Shown one piece after another: positions 11,801-22,814 of a stretch of DNA of 64,000 nt. Within the stretch, counting starts at the first letter, position 1; every line of letters begins with the position of its first letter. The stretch comes from Selaginella moellendorffii. Its lineage: Eukaryota > Streptophyta > Lycopodiopsida > Selaginellales > Selaginellaceae. The stretch spans positions 690,736 through 754,735 of the forward strand of contig NW_003314321.1 in NCBI RefSeq assembly GCF_000143415.4. The letters are read 5' to 3'. The position numbers and the translations under genes are program-made. The notes under the pieces were generated by a model that saw only the letters and a list, made by a program, of their open reading frames with translations, was not told where the DNA came from and ran no database searches.

Positions 11801-13173
11801 AGTCCAACGTCTCAGCCTTCAGTTTGGAAGGCATTGAAGAAGGCTTGGAAGGTAATAACGGCTGTCGAAAGCACTCGACTTACTTACCATCTTCTTACGC
11901 AGGATATGAAAACGAGAAGTCGGCCATCATGTCCCAGAAGAGCTTCGAGAAGAGATTTGGCCAGTCGTCCGTGTTCATTGCTTCAACACTGGCTGAAAAT
12001 GGTGGCGTTCCAGAGGCTGCTTCTCCAGCAGCACTGCTAAAAGAAGCAATCCATGTCATTAGTTGCGGCTACGAGGACAAGACCGATTGGGGAAAAGAGG
12101 TATAGTGGTTATACTTGAATTCAACCGAGAACTTATCTTGGTCGCTTCGTCTTGTTTCTCTCTCAGATTGGATGGATCTATGGTTCAGTCACGGAAGATA
12201 TCTTGACAGGGTTTAAGATGCATGCCCGCGGGTGGCGGTCAATCTACTGCATGCCTCCTCGAGCAGCATTCAAGGGATCAGCTCCAATCAACCTGTCAGA
12301 TCGTCTCAACCAGGTGCTGCGGTGGGCTCTGGGATCCGTGGAGATTATGCTTAGCAGGCATTGCCCGATATGGTATGGCTATGGCGGCGGCCTCAAGTTT
12401 CTGGAACGAGTAGCGTACATCAACACCATCGTCTATCCCCTCACCTCCATTCCGCTGCTCGCGTACTGTACTCTCCCCGCCGTGTGCTTGCTGACCAACA
12501 AGTTCATCATCCCAGAGGTAAGAAGAAGAAGCATTGTTGTCAATCACAAAACTCTTGTTTCTAACTTGGTTGTCCTTGTTGCTGGCTCCAGATCAGTAAC
12601 TTCGCGAGTCTCTTCTTCATCTCGCTCTTCATCTCCATCTTCGCGACGGGTATCCTGGAGATGCGGTGGAGCGGCGTCGGGATCGATGAGTGGTGGAGGA
12701 ACGAGCAGTTCTGGGTCATTGGTGGCGTCTCTGCGCACTTGTTCGCAGTCTTCCAGGGTCTCCTCAAGGTGCTGGCCGGTATCGACACGAACTTCACGGT
12801 CACATCCAAGACCTCGGACGACGAAGAATTCGGCGAGCTCTACGCGTTCAAGTGGACGACGCTGCTCATCCCTCCCACCACTCTGCTCGTCATCAACATG
12901 ATCGGAGTGGTGGCCGGGATCTCCGACGCCATCAACAACGGATACCAGTCGTGGGGGCCGCTGTTTGGGAAGATCTTCTTCGCCTTCTGGGTGATCGTCC
13001 ACTTGTATCCCTTCCTCAAGGGGCTCATGGGACGGCAAAACAGGACGCCCACCATTGTCGTCGTGTGGTCGGTTCTCCTCGCCTCCATCTTCTCGCTGCT
13101 GTGGGTCAGGATCGATCCATTCCTTCCAAAGACCAAGGGGCCAAACCTTCAGCAATGCGGTATCAACTGCTAG
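8852..13173 (+). CDS. CESA: Cellulose synthase catalytic subunit (CesA), 14 exons
   Basis: Plasma-membrane family-2 glycosyltransferase that polymerises UDP-glucose into beta-1,4-glucan in rosette complexes. Exons: 8852-8923, 9190-9385, 9578-9765, 9832-9922, 9988-10174, 10235-10501, 10553-10895, 10949-11086, 11138-11263, 11314-11526, 11593-11851, 11903-12099, 12167-12517, 12592-13173. All junctions are GT-AG and in frame, giving 1069 residues, normal for the family. Visible: N-terminal RING-type zinc finger opening CQICGDEVG, two N-terminal membrane helices, DDG (386-388), DCD (553-555), TED (768-770) and QVLRW (808-812), six C-terminal helices, and a C-terminus ending in Cys. A Cys-, Lys-, Ser-rich class-specific insert follows the plant-conserved region. 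The start was chosen for its match to the usual MEANAGLxAGSH opening. It could serve primary or secondary walls. Confidence 0.97.
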
Positions 13174-13544
13174 GTGGGAGCTACTCTCTTTTTTCTCGCT
13201 CTCTTTCTCCTTGTGCTTCTCTCGCTCTATCACCGAAGTGGGAAAAGGTGGTACAAGGTTTGTGGTGGTTTTTTTGTGTAGATTTTCTGTAAACACGAAC
13301 GAAGGTTTATAGTCTTTTTATTAGGAATAAATATATTTTGATACTCTCTCTTTCTCTCTCTAAAAAATGAGATGCTTTGGATATTCCTTGCTTTAAAGCA
13401 CAACAAGCACGAGCTAGATGGTCGCGACTCGTGTGTGTGTGTTCTTGGCTCATGTTCCATTGTGTCTGTTACCTCTTTGCTATTCTCTGTTATACCGAAT
13501 ATGTTAACAGGGTTATTGGAAATCTAGCATCTCGCGCTGGATAT
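13174..13544 (+). other. CesA 3' flank
   Basis: T-rich sequence with an aataaa word at 13326-13331, a plausible polyadenylation signal about 155 bases after the stop. No gene. Confidence 0.45.
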
Positions 13545-13835
13545 TTGTAGCGCTTGAAACATTCCAGGCGTGGTCGCAGCAGCCGTTCTTCCAACAAGAA
13601 TGAATCTTGCGTTGGAAAATTAAAGTGATCTAAATATTTCAGGCACGCTCTGGTAATGAAGTAGGCATCAATCGCTCACTGGAAGTTTGCTTCCAGGCTT
13701 ACTGGAGCTGCTGGAGATATGCAGGGCGCCATCACAGCAGTACATCCAAGCAGAACGGTAATGAAGTGGAAGTCACTTCCATCGCTTTACTTGTCGAAAT
13801 TTTCTTCCAGCCAGCTCATGCACTATGTCCACGCA
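13545..13835. repeat. Dispersed GC-richer repeat copies
   Basis: Variants of a motif with attccaggc, ggtaatgaag and aatcgct(t/c) occur here several times and again at 15320-15560, some followed by gcttccagg. It is a local repeat family of unknown type. Confidence 0.45.
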
Positions 13836-13984
13836 GCGACCAGAGGCCTCTTGAGGCTAGCAGTCTAGCACTCTGGACTAGCCGTCATATTGCTTATGGC
13901 CAGTGCACCTCCTAAAGGATGGGGATGTTCTTATTGGTAAGTTTTTCCATTTCTGTGTGAAAGTGTCAACATTAGGCATCAGCT

Positions 13985-14152
13985 TTCCTAATGATTTTTT
14001 TCTTTTTTTTAACATCGTGTAAAAAAACTCCAAAGTATATTCAAGCATATTTCAAGTTAATAACACTAATTTAAATTCAATAAAATAATTTATTTTTAAT
14101 ATTTTTTATCTATTATTTAAACATCTAAAATATATAATACTATGTCAGTAAA
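13985..14152 (+). repeat. Long direct repeat, left copy
   Basis: About 165 bp, nearly identical to 14535-14711. Both copies end in atgtcagtaaaaga. They could be decayed LTRs or a simple duplication. Confidence 0.7.
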
Positions 14153-14239
14153 AGATTATTTATATAAATGCATATGGGTTTTTTAATTATTTTATTTTAG
14201 GTTAGTCAATACCGTTCTTGTATATTCCAAATGATTTAA

Positions 14240-14360
14240 TCATTCTGAAAACAGAGGAAAATCTTTCCACAAACCTTAAGAATGACCCACCAATTTAGTT
14301 AAAGATAAAAGCTTGAAAGTGAACAAAACAGTAAAGGAATTAAAGTTTACCATCAACAAA
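14240..14360 (+). repeat. Dispersed repeat, copy 2 (partner near 0.67 kb)
   Basis: Shares ordered words with 668-790. It sits between the two long direct repeats, which suggests it belongs to an element's internal part. Confidence 0.45.
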
Positions 14361-14534
14361 GTGTGATTGGAAAGATTATGTCGGTATGCACTATCACACA
14401 TAGTAATGAAAATTTTAAGAGCTATTATAAACTTTTCTTGTGATGACTTCAACTGTTAAAATCAGGAAATAAGAAATTAAAGCTAAAAGTTATGTGTACC
14501 ACTAAATTAAACACTATGTTCCTACTTTTTTAAT

Positions 14535-14711
14535 GAATTTTTTTTTTGTTTTTTAACATTGTATTCCATATATAAAAAAACTCTGAAGTATATTCAAGGA
14601 TATTTCAAGTTAATAACACTAATATAAATTCAATAAAATAATTTATTTTTAATATTTTTTACCTATTATTTAAACATCTAAAATATATAATATTATGTCA
14701 GTAAAAGACAG
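14535..14711 (+). repeat. Long direct repeat, right copy
   Basis: Matches 13985-14152. The interval between the copies is about 380 bp, as in a small non-autonomous element, but no primer-binding site or target duplication was confirmed. Confidence 0.65.
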
Positions 14712-15230
14712 GGCACGAACTCTTCAGCGTGCTCTAGCACTTATTTAAGATCGGCAGCAACTGTTTCCCTGTATTTGATGAGCCATATGCATATCTAGAA
14801 GCCAGCATAGCATAGAACTCCTCTGGTGTTGGAACATTACGCCAGTGAAAACACAGACTGCTGTAGATGTTGGCCAATGATGCAAAGGGGCGCCTGGACA
14901 GTGCCAATGAGCTTTAGAAGATCAGGTTGTGTCGCCATCTCTGTTCCTAGCATCATGGCATCTGAAGCCAACCAGGGGGTATCTGCAAACTACTCTATGA
15001 GAACAAACAAAGGCAACTTCAATGCAAGTCATTACCAACATGTTCAGAGCAGGGTACATGGAGGGAGTTTCCGGACATGGGGGTTTGTAATCCCCCATGT
15101 TTGGTCCAAGAAAAACTAAACGCTACCCAATGAAGTTGCCTGTCATAACCAATGTTTACAGTTTCAGACTGGTAGAATGAGGCCGTCCAATTGGGTTTTT
15201 TGGGGGGAAATCTCGGAGGCGGTGTCCGCC
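14712..15230 (-). other. Possible coding relic, unidentified
   Basis: On the minus strand 14755-14845 reads TPEEFYAMLASRYAYGSS, then NTGKQLLPILNKC before a stop. The composition is protein-like, but neither upstream frames nor splice sites extend it convincingly. I do not recognise the protein. Confidence 0.25.
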
Positions 15231-15560
15231 ATGCGTCCAAGGGGTATCTAGTGCGACCAAGCGGTAGCTAGCTTGGATGCGATAGAATGTGGTAGAATGC
15301 TAATCGTTGCGTTGGAAATTCGAAATATTCCAGGCACTGTTGCAGCAGTGCGTGGTGATCTTCCGCTGTCGCTGTGCGTGCATCCAAGCGGTAACTAGCT
15401 TGAATGCATTAGAATGCTTGTAGATCGATTGCGCCATCTTGCAAATTTCCATGCAGAGATCGAAATATTCCAGGCGCGGTCGAGGCAGCGCTCCCGGGCG
15501 GGCATCCAATCTACGGTAATGAAGAAGAAATTCAATCGCTTGATCGCTCGTGCTTCCAGG
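15225..15560. repeat. Tandem/dispersed repeat around 15.3-15.5 kb
   Basis: Two copies of a block with ccaagcggtagctagcttg and atagaatg (about 15255 and 15374), each followed by gaaatattccaggc. It is related to 13545-13835. Confidence 0.5.
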
Positions 15561-15719
15561 TACACCAGAGATGTCCAACATAGCTTTAGTTAAGTGAGAG
15601 CGTGTAACAGAGAGTAACGGAGAGAAAGGGAACCAGTGCTACACAATGGAACATGAGCATGATCCAAGAACAGACACACACACAGACATGATCTAGTTCG
15701 TGCTCGTCGTGCTGCCTTG

Positions 15720-16111
15720 CTGCTGCTCTAGGCACTGGTGCCACTCTCGGCACTTGTCGAGCTCCTCCTCCACGCGCTTCCTGATCCTCTGGATTCCTTC
15801 CGGGGTATGCTCGTCGGGGCCTCTCTCGTCGATGTTGGTCGGACGCTCTAGGGAGCGACGGGCTCATACTTGTTATTGCCCACCACGGCCGCCACTGCAT
15901 CCTCGTAGCTCCACCCAGTGATCATCCCATTTGCTATTCGATGCTCACTTTCTTCTCCATGGCTGCGTACCCTTTTAAATACAACGGGCAGGACCTTTTC
16001 ATTTAAGGAACATGCTTTTAGAGCAAAATATTTTTGAAGAAGGGAGCCCATATTAGCATATTCTAAGTATAAGGTCTGTATGAACAGACTGACAAGTATG
16101 AGCCGCTCCAA
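15720..16111 (-). pseudogene. Unidentified short gene or pseudogene with a frame break
   Basis: On the minus strand a frame ending EDAVAAVVGNNKYEP is followed, one base out of frame, by PTNIDERGPDEHTPEG and then a charged segment RIRKRVEEELDKCREWHQ, ending at a stop near 15696. The two halves look like one small, helical, Lys/Glu-rich protein broken by a single-base shift near 15855. I do not recognise the family. An unseen intron is the alternative. Confidence 0.35.
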
Positions 16112-16192
16112 TCATAATTAGAACCGGAGATTTCGTGGTCTAGCACTAGTAAACCCGAATTCAAATCTCGGCAAAACCTTCAGAAAAAACTC

Positions 16193-17983
16193 CTACAAAC
16201 TAGAATTGGCAAATTGATACACGCTGGAAAGGATCACGTAATTTGCTGACGACTTCTCTTGAGCTGCGGATCTAATGGCGCTCTCTCCAGCTGCCTTTGC
16301 GAGCCCCTCATCTCTGTGTAGCTTGCAGCCACCCAGCAGAATTCTGCACGTCACGCTGTCGGGCTTGAAAGGCATGTCCTCGGCCACTTCTTTGGCTTCC
16401 TCGAGCCTGCCATTCCTCGCCAATGAATCCATCATCACTCCGAAATGCTCCCTCGTTGGTTTCATCATATGGTCCTGCAGCATCGACACGAAATTGTCCC
16501 GACTCTCCTCTAGCAACCCAGCTTGACTACACGCCGTGAAGAGATTCAGAAACGATGCCTCGTCTGGCTTCGCACCATGGCAAACCATCTCTCGGAATAT
16601 CTCTATGGCTTCCAAACCCTGTCCATTCTGGACATAAGCTCCAAGCATTGCATTCCAACAGTAGCCATCGATCTCACCTCTTGCGAGGTTGTCATCAAAG
16701 ATCTTCTTTGCATTCTCCGTCTGGCCGTGCTTGGACCAGGCAGCTATGAGAACCCAGCACCCTGACAGAAACTTTGGCATGCTCGCAACAAGCTTTTCCA
16801 AACAATCGACGGTATCGCCAATCCTAAAACTCGCTGCCAGCATGGTGTTCCAAGACACTTCATCGTGCTCGGGCATCTCGCCAAAAGCTCTCCGTGCCTC
16901 CTCCAGCTTCTCGTTCCGCTCGTATGACACGATCATCAGGCTCCACGAGTGTAGATCCCGCAATGGCATTCGTTGGAACGTGTCTTCAGCGTCACGAAGA
17001 TGCCCGAAACGGGCATAACCATGAATCAAGGCCGTCCAGGCTACGCAGCTCCTGCAAACTAAGCGGTCAAACATTGACTTTGTGTCAACCGGTTGACCCG
17101 ACTGCGCCGTAGCGACGATGACAGCAGTGAGTGCAAATCCGTCGTGAGATGGCATCAAGTCAAATGTCTTCTTCGCATATAAAAGGTGCCCTTTGAAGGC
17201 ATATGCTGCAATGACCGTGGTGAAGAAACGAAGATCTCTCATGGGCGCTTCATCAAATAGAGCTTTTACCTGGTCAATATCTCCGCTCTTTTCAAATGCC
17301 TGGAGAATTGAAGTCCAGGAGATCTCGTTTGTTCTTGGCATCTTGTCAAAGAGGCATTTAGCTCTACACAGATACCGAGCTTGGGTATAACAAGAAAGCA
17401 TTGAGTTCCAGCTGATGATATTTCTCTCTGGCATTTTCTCAAAGATTTTCTCAGCTTCGCACAGTTGGCCACCCGAACCCATTGCTGCAATCATTGAGTT
17501 GTACGCAATGGTGTCGTGCATGGGCATTTTCTGGCAAAACTCGCAGTGATAATCGATTCCTGAGGCCGACGCCATTGCTGTCCAGCTTACAACATTCCTC
17601 CTGGGCATCCTATCAAACATTTGTTTCGACTTTTCGAATTCCCCGTTTTGAACAAGAGCTGCCGTGATCAAGTTCCAGGCGACAATGTTCCATTCGGGCA
17701 TTCTTTCGAACACAAGAGTTGCCAGAAAGATCTCGTTCATGTTTGAAAGAGCTTGTGCCATTGCTGTCCAAGAGATGACATCCCGCGATGCCATGCTCTC
17801 AAAGAACTCTTTGCTTTTGACAAAATCCCCCGTCTGGGCAATTGCGGAAAGAAGCAAATTACACAAGGCTGTGTCATGCCTGGGCATGAGATTGAAAAGA
17901 GAGATTGCTCGATCAGTTTGATTACTGCGGCAGTATGTTCCAAGCATGACACTCCACGAGAGAAGACTGCTTCTGTGTGTCAT
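16193..17983 (-). CDS. PPR protein, 31-residue-repeat (S/SS) type, 596 aa
   Basis: Single-exon pentatricopeptide repeat protein, predicted to bind organellar RNA. About fifteen motifs of roughly 31 residues occur, each with a W/N-containing helix such as VSWTAMA or ISWNSMLSC followed by an FDxMPxRN-type end. The C-terminus has the usual post-repeat tail (a GVMMDSLARNGRLEEA-like block, MPFKPDSV, then ILLGGC), and there is no DYW deaminase domain. The first ATG falls inside a repeat, and the codons just upstream (after an in-frame TAA) still resemble the repeat, so the N-terminus may be truncated or lie in an upstream exon. No organelle signal is visible. It lies 138 bp beyond the 3' end of ndhO. 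Confidence 0.85.
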   Translation of the reverse strand: MTHRSSLLSWSVMLGTYCRSNQTDRAISLFNLMPRHDTALCNLLLSAIAQTGDFVKSKEFFESMASRDVISWTAMAQALSNMNEIFLATLVFERMPEWNIVAWNLITAALVQNGEFEKSKQMFDRMPRRNVVSWTAMASASGIDYHCEFCQKMPMHDTIAYNSMIAAMGSGGQLCEAEKIFEKMPERNIISWNSMLSCYTQARYLCRAKCLFDKMPRTNEISWTSILQAFEKSGDIDQVKALFDEAPMRDLRFFTTVIAAYAFKGHLLYAKKTFDLMPSHDGFALTAVIVATAQSGQPVDTKSMFDRLVCRSCVAWTALIHGYARFGHLRDAEDTFQRMPLRDLHSWSLMIVSYERNEKLEEARRAFGEMPEHDEVSWNTMLAASFRIGDTVDCLEKLVASMPKFLSGCWVLIAAWSKHGQTENAKKIFDDNLARGEIDGYCWNAMLGAYVQNGQGLEAIEIFREMVCHGAKPDEASFLNLFTACSQAGLLEESRDNFVSMLQDHMMKPTREHFGVMMDSLARNGRLEEAKEVAEDMPFKPDSVTCRILLGGCKLHRDEGLAKAAGESAIRSAAQEKSSANYVILSSVYQFANSSL

Positions 17984-18121
17984 ATCAACATTGAAAAGGA
18001 ATCTTGTGTTTAGTTATCACTATAACTTGAATGCTAATATTTGCAAATGGTGCTCTTCTTCAATTTGGTTGGATCTTTCAAGAAGTGGGAGGTCTTCAAT
18101 TTAATGCATGTGTTATACCTT

Positions 18122-18927
18122 CTAAGTTCTTCTGTAGGACAGCTTTTCGGACTGATAATTCAATAATCACCAATGAGCAATTGAGAAAACTAAAGAGTGA
18201 GAAAAAAAAAAAGTTTACTTTTATCAGCATATCAGTTGGAAGCCAAGCAGGAGAAGTTGGTATTCCAGCCCAAGCAATCTGAATGCCAAAAAGAAACATC
18301 ACTGGCATCAGTATTAATTCGTTGGAAAAAAACCATACTTACCAGTGCATATTCACCAGTTTCGAACTGTCTTATGTCCAAAATCTGAAAGCAAAGAGAG
18401 CTTGAAGTATTTTCAAGTAGTTTCAAATGCCCGAGCGCTCACCTCTCCCCTATCCTCGTAGATGTAATCCAGGCCTTTGTAGTACGTGGGGTGCCCGACT
18501 GATAGATACTATAACACAAAGATAGCTCAAAACCAAGAAAATAATAGCTAATGGATACATACATTTATGCTGTTGAGATACTTCTCCTTGTCGACTCTCA
18601 CGATTTGGCCTTTTTTCACTAGTAATAATCCAAGGAAACCATGAGCGAATTCGTCAAGAATTCTAGACGAGGACTTAACTGGAAGGCTTCGGCGGGGTAG
18701 CAGCAGCTGGTGGCGATGAGGTCTCATCGCTCTTTGTCGAATTCGCACCACCATCATCGGTTGCTGCTGCCACAACCAAGCAAACTCTCTGCAAGGAAAA
18801 GAGAACGAGTAAAACAAGTATTCCAGATCCAGAGTACCTGCTTGGAAGGAGCTACTGGAAACGAGAACGTGAATCCAGTGTCTGCTACTCGTCTAGTTCC
18901 TGCAAAACAAGCACACATTGTTGCCAT
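18122..18927 (-). CDS. ndhO: Plastid NAD(P)H dehydrogenase-like complex subunit O, 7 exons
   Basis: Nuclear gene for a stromal-side subunit of the thylakoid NDH complex used in cyclic electron flow. Exons on the minus strand: 18838-18927, 18680-18788, 18563-18618, 18443-18508, 18343-18384, 18219-18278, 18122-18151; all are GT-AG and add to 453 nt (150 residues). After a transit-peptide-like N-terminus and a Thr/Pro/Ser/Ala stretch come the family blocks KKGQIVRVDKEKYLNS, YLSVGHPTYYKGLDYIYEDR, ETGEYAL, AGIPTSPAWLPTDMLIK and SEKLSY. Length agrees with known NdhO (about 155 aa). An upstream in-frame ATG at 18954 is possible. Confidence 0.93.
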
Positions 18928-19050
18928 GCCTTTCTTATCCGCACACCACCGCATATTCTTCGTCAAGTCTGATTGTTATTGCTAAGCTCAAAACAGTTAT
19001 CCTCCTGTACACCTCTTTGATAGAAGAATACGCACCTCCTGGCTCGGCTC

Positions 19051-22000
19051 CTATCCCTTGATTGTGGGATAAATGGAACCATTTCCCAGGTTGCTACTTG
19101 GCAATCCACTGGAATCCAAAGAAGATGACTTCCTTGGTTTGCTAGCCTTGGGTGATCCCATGCTGTAAAACTCAGTGCTTACCGCGGGCACTCCTCCTAG
19201 TCTCGAAGGCAAACCGGTGGCGTCACTGGCAGATAAAGTTGCCCGACTGGGAAATTCATACTCTAGAGGAAGTTCCTCGATCGTCTGAAACACAAGTATT
19301 GATCAGTGAAGAGCGTTAAGACATTTTTTGTTCTTTACCCATGCAGCTTGCTGGAGAACTTTCAGGACCTCCTTGCAGCGCTTTCGCTTTATCGCTATCT
19401 CCTCCCTTTCTTGTAGAAGCTCTTCAAACATCGCCTCCCTGATAGAAATGTGAATAAACTTGACCAACAGTTCGTTTCTTATACCTGTACAGCTTTCTTA
19501 TGAAGACATTGTGGAGCTCACGTTTGGCGTGGTTAACCTGTAACAGAAAACCTTAGGTACCACTTGCAATGGTAAGGTGACAGCATACGCACCAAGAAGT
19601 GCATGATCGCCTTTGGCACGGAATCTTGTATGTTCTTTCTCACAATGTCGTAGTAGGACTTGAGTAGTAAACGCGTCACAACTATTTCAGTTGATTCCTG
19701 CTCTGTTTGCGCATCACTAGCTCTCAACACCAGCGGTGGCTGTGAAGACACACGATCAGGCATGGCCAGAGCTCAGAGATAGCAATGACTCACCTCTCTC
19801 AGCCGAATGCTGGTGTAAGTAGGCTCCGGGCTTTGGATCGGCTCATTGAACACTCGGGTGACATTCGCGTCTTTGCCATTAGGACGCGAATCGCCAAAAA
19901 TTGAGGATATACCCCAGCTTGTACCACTCGGAATACCTGTTTCTTCTAACAGAGACAATTCAATTTTTGTTTCTGATAGATAAACCTTGACTCACCCGTA
20001 TGATGTGGCTTCTCGTGCTGATTAGCTGGTTTAGAAACCTGCGCATATGCACATGTTAGCCCTCAAACGAAAATGCTGTTAGAGCATACATGATCCAAAA
20101 GAGAAGATTGATTGTTTCTTGCCAGGATTGCTCGAGCCCTGCCGCCTTTGTCCCCCTTCTCCGCCAGCTCAACCACGACGTCCTACAGAAGGATCAGACA
20201 TCTCTTCTGGACACAGATTATTAAAAGTACCTTGGATTTGATATTGGAAGCCGTTAACACAGATCCACGTTGTTGCTGCAACGCGAGTTCTACGGCCTTG
20301 CTTCCTCCAATGAATCCCGGGTGCGAAGTATTGATGTAATCCATCTGTTTTACACATGCGGTTGAATTCAGAAATAAAAAACAAAGAGAGACAGAATTGT
20401 ACCTCCATTTCAATTAGATGACCAATCATAGTCTCGGCAGGAGAAAGTCCCTCCCGCAAAAAGCTTGCAATAACCTCTTCAATATTGCGTCTTAGAACGG
20501 GAAAGCGTTGCAGCTCCGAACTTTCACAGCGATGAGATATCTATATTCCAACAGCATCATGTAAAACAGATAAATCTGATCCAGCCATACCTTAACAAGC
20601 TCGTCGTAGATAAATCTGGCACACTGCAAACTTGGTTCTAGCAAGCGAGCTATCTGCCGACGAACGAGTACCTCAAAAGGAACCTGGAAGAAACTCCGAA
20701 TGACAACGAAAAACAAGATACTGAATAGTGTACCTCGGGCACAAACAGAACATTTTTTGGACCAGTGGCATTTTGAATGGCTGTTCGTATATCTTCATCA
20801 GTCAGATCATCACATGGATCAACCTCCTGTAGAAAAATGTTAGAAGGACGTATAACAAAACTAAAAAACGCACGTCTAAGCTTTTGACGAAAATTGATTG
20901 GAATATGTAGTGAATACGAGCTCCTCCAGATAGTTCAACAGTTGACATCTCTTCGTTTTTGCCATCCACAACTGATGAAAAACCTGAAATGCAGGAAAAA
21001 GAATTAAAATGCAGATTACTTTTTCAGTCTAACGTACTTTGAGAATACTTCGTGATGATACCCAACAACAGCATCCCCTGGCCATTCTGCATGATAATTA
21101 ATACCAATGACTATACACGCAACCATCAAACCTTCGATTCGGTCAGCTCCCCGTACGTTGCAAGTTCTTTTTGAAGTGTAACCATCTGTGTGTTTATTCG
21201 AGCCTTGAGATCGGGTAGAATGGTTCGGATGTGTTGAACTAGAATCTGTCAATCATTCCCGTCAGTCCTAATCTGTAAGGCATTTCAGGATACCTGATTA
21301 AGTTTCTTTGCTAGTTGTGGAATCCCGCAACGATCCGAGAGGCTATGATATACCTAAACATAACGCTTAGCTTGCGAAACAGATGAACGAGATATTCATA
21401 CCGGTCGGCTGCGAAAGAACTGCTCTTCGTACATAAGCGCGTCCTGTATGCTTCTATTGGACGTGATATCCTGCAAAATTGAAGAAGACCAATGACGCTC
21501 CTTGACAAACCCAGAAAGCATGCCCTACCTCTTGACTACGATTAACGACACCAATGTAACCAAGGCGTAAGGGAATAACACTCCCAAGAAGGAAGTTGCG
21601 AGCATCAGTGCCTCTGTCCATGATATCAAGCTGACAGCAAGAACTACTGTTAAACTCCAATAACTTGTTTTGACTTTAAAAGAAATTCACCTTAGTGATG
21701 ACTCCAATGGTCCGAGAGCCTATCGTGTCGCAAAAAGAAGAAAGCTTAGGATCGATTTCTTAATTAGAAGGGAATGTGCTTACCATCGGGATCCGCAATG
21801 CGTGCCATTTGGAGGGCATCTGAATTGGCCAGGTCGGCATTGGCAGGAGAAACCGCTAGAATTATGCACGTCTCATGCTTGATGTAAGACAGGATCATGG
21901 TTCTTATTCGAGCTTCAATGTCCGTGGGTTGATCTCCGACAGGGACTTTGGTGATGCCGGGCAGATCGACCAAAGTGATATTGAGAACCTTTGGCGAGAA

Positions 22001-22490
22001 AATTTTCAGCCTTATCTGCTTATCTGAGATTCCCTTGTTGGATCCCAGCTCCCGATCAGTCTCAGCCTACACAAGACAAACGTTTAGATTCTCCGACTCA
22101 TCTAGAAAGAAAAAATACCTGGATTTCCTTCCGGATTGCGGAAAAATCCGTGAAGCGCCTGTTTGGCAGATGAAGGAATTCTCCCCATTCCACAACCTCA
22201 TCGCCACGCCTGGTGGTCTGGACGAGCTGCAACACCAGCGGGCGGCGAGTGCAAATATCACAGCCCCGGGGCAAGAAATCCCGACCGACAAGAGCCTCGA
22301 GAACGCTGGATTTGCCGCTGCTCTGGCTCCCAACCACGGCTACCTGAGGAAGATCGATTGTCGATGCGCTACCTAATTGCGAGAAAATATCCTGGAGCTT
22401 GTTCACGAGTGGAATGACATTCTGGCCCAGCGGAGGCGACGCCGCAGCGGTCGATGGAGACGGTGGCGTGCTCGTCACTCCCTGATCCAT
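19051..22490 (-). CDS. DRP3: Dynamin-related protein 3 (organelle fission GTPase), 20 exons
   Basis: Large GTPase that constricts mitochondria and peroxisomes during division. Exons (minus): 22119-22490, 21784-22066, 21691-21719, 21529-21630, 21402-21470, 21294-21353, 21132-21245, 21038-21086, 20874-20983, 20734-20826, 20591-20683, 20403-20540, 20231-20344, 20090-20182, 19996-20038, 19794-19936, 19593-19739, 19485-19537, 19339-19438, 19051-19284; 2439 nt, 812 residues, with every junction GT-AG and in phase. Seen: P-loop GSQSSGKS (54-61), DLPG (158-161), TKLD (227-230), the dynamin middle domain, no PH domain, and a C-terminal GED (about 645-735). The Ser/Pro-rich start and domain layout match plant DRP3 (ADL2) rather than DRP1, DRP2 or DRP5. 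Confidence 0.96.
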
Positions 22491-22814
22491 ATCTCGCTCA
22501 ATGCTATCTAGAATCGAAAAGAATGCCCCGAATGCCCTGAATCGATCGCCGGCAGGAGCGCGAGCTACAGACTAGGCCAGCGCTTCCATCGTCGCGCGAT
22601 GGATTCCTGCCAGCGCCACGAGCCCTAAAACTAAAACCCTCGTTTCTCCTCTCGACCGTTGGATGGCTACAAAGAAAAGTCCCACGCCGTCACGAATTCT
22701 ACCGAGTTGTAAACTTGCTGGCAAAGAAAATGCCACGCGTGCTTGACGTGGCGCGTGACCTGGTGTGATTACTTGTAACAGCCCTAACCCTAACAGTGGA
22801 ATGAGGACGATAGA
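22491..22814. promoter_or_regulatory. Shared divergent promoter of DRP3 and the Tctex gene
   Basis: 324 bp separate the two start codons. A double telo-box-like motif, ccctaaccctaac, lies at 22782-22794, and another ccctaaaact at about 22622. Telo boxes (AAACCCTAA) are known in plant promoters; use here is inference. Confidence 0.5.

Noticed and set aside
12544-13296. 250-codon minus frame opposite the last CesA exon
   Set aside because: Shadow of the CesA coding sequence; it runs through the intron and 3' region without domains.
14826-15119. Plus-strand 97-codon ORF
   Set aside because: No domain or repeats; the opposite strand has the more protein-like text.
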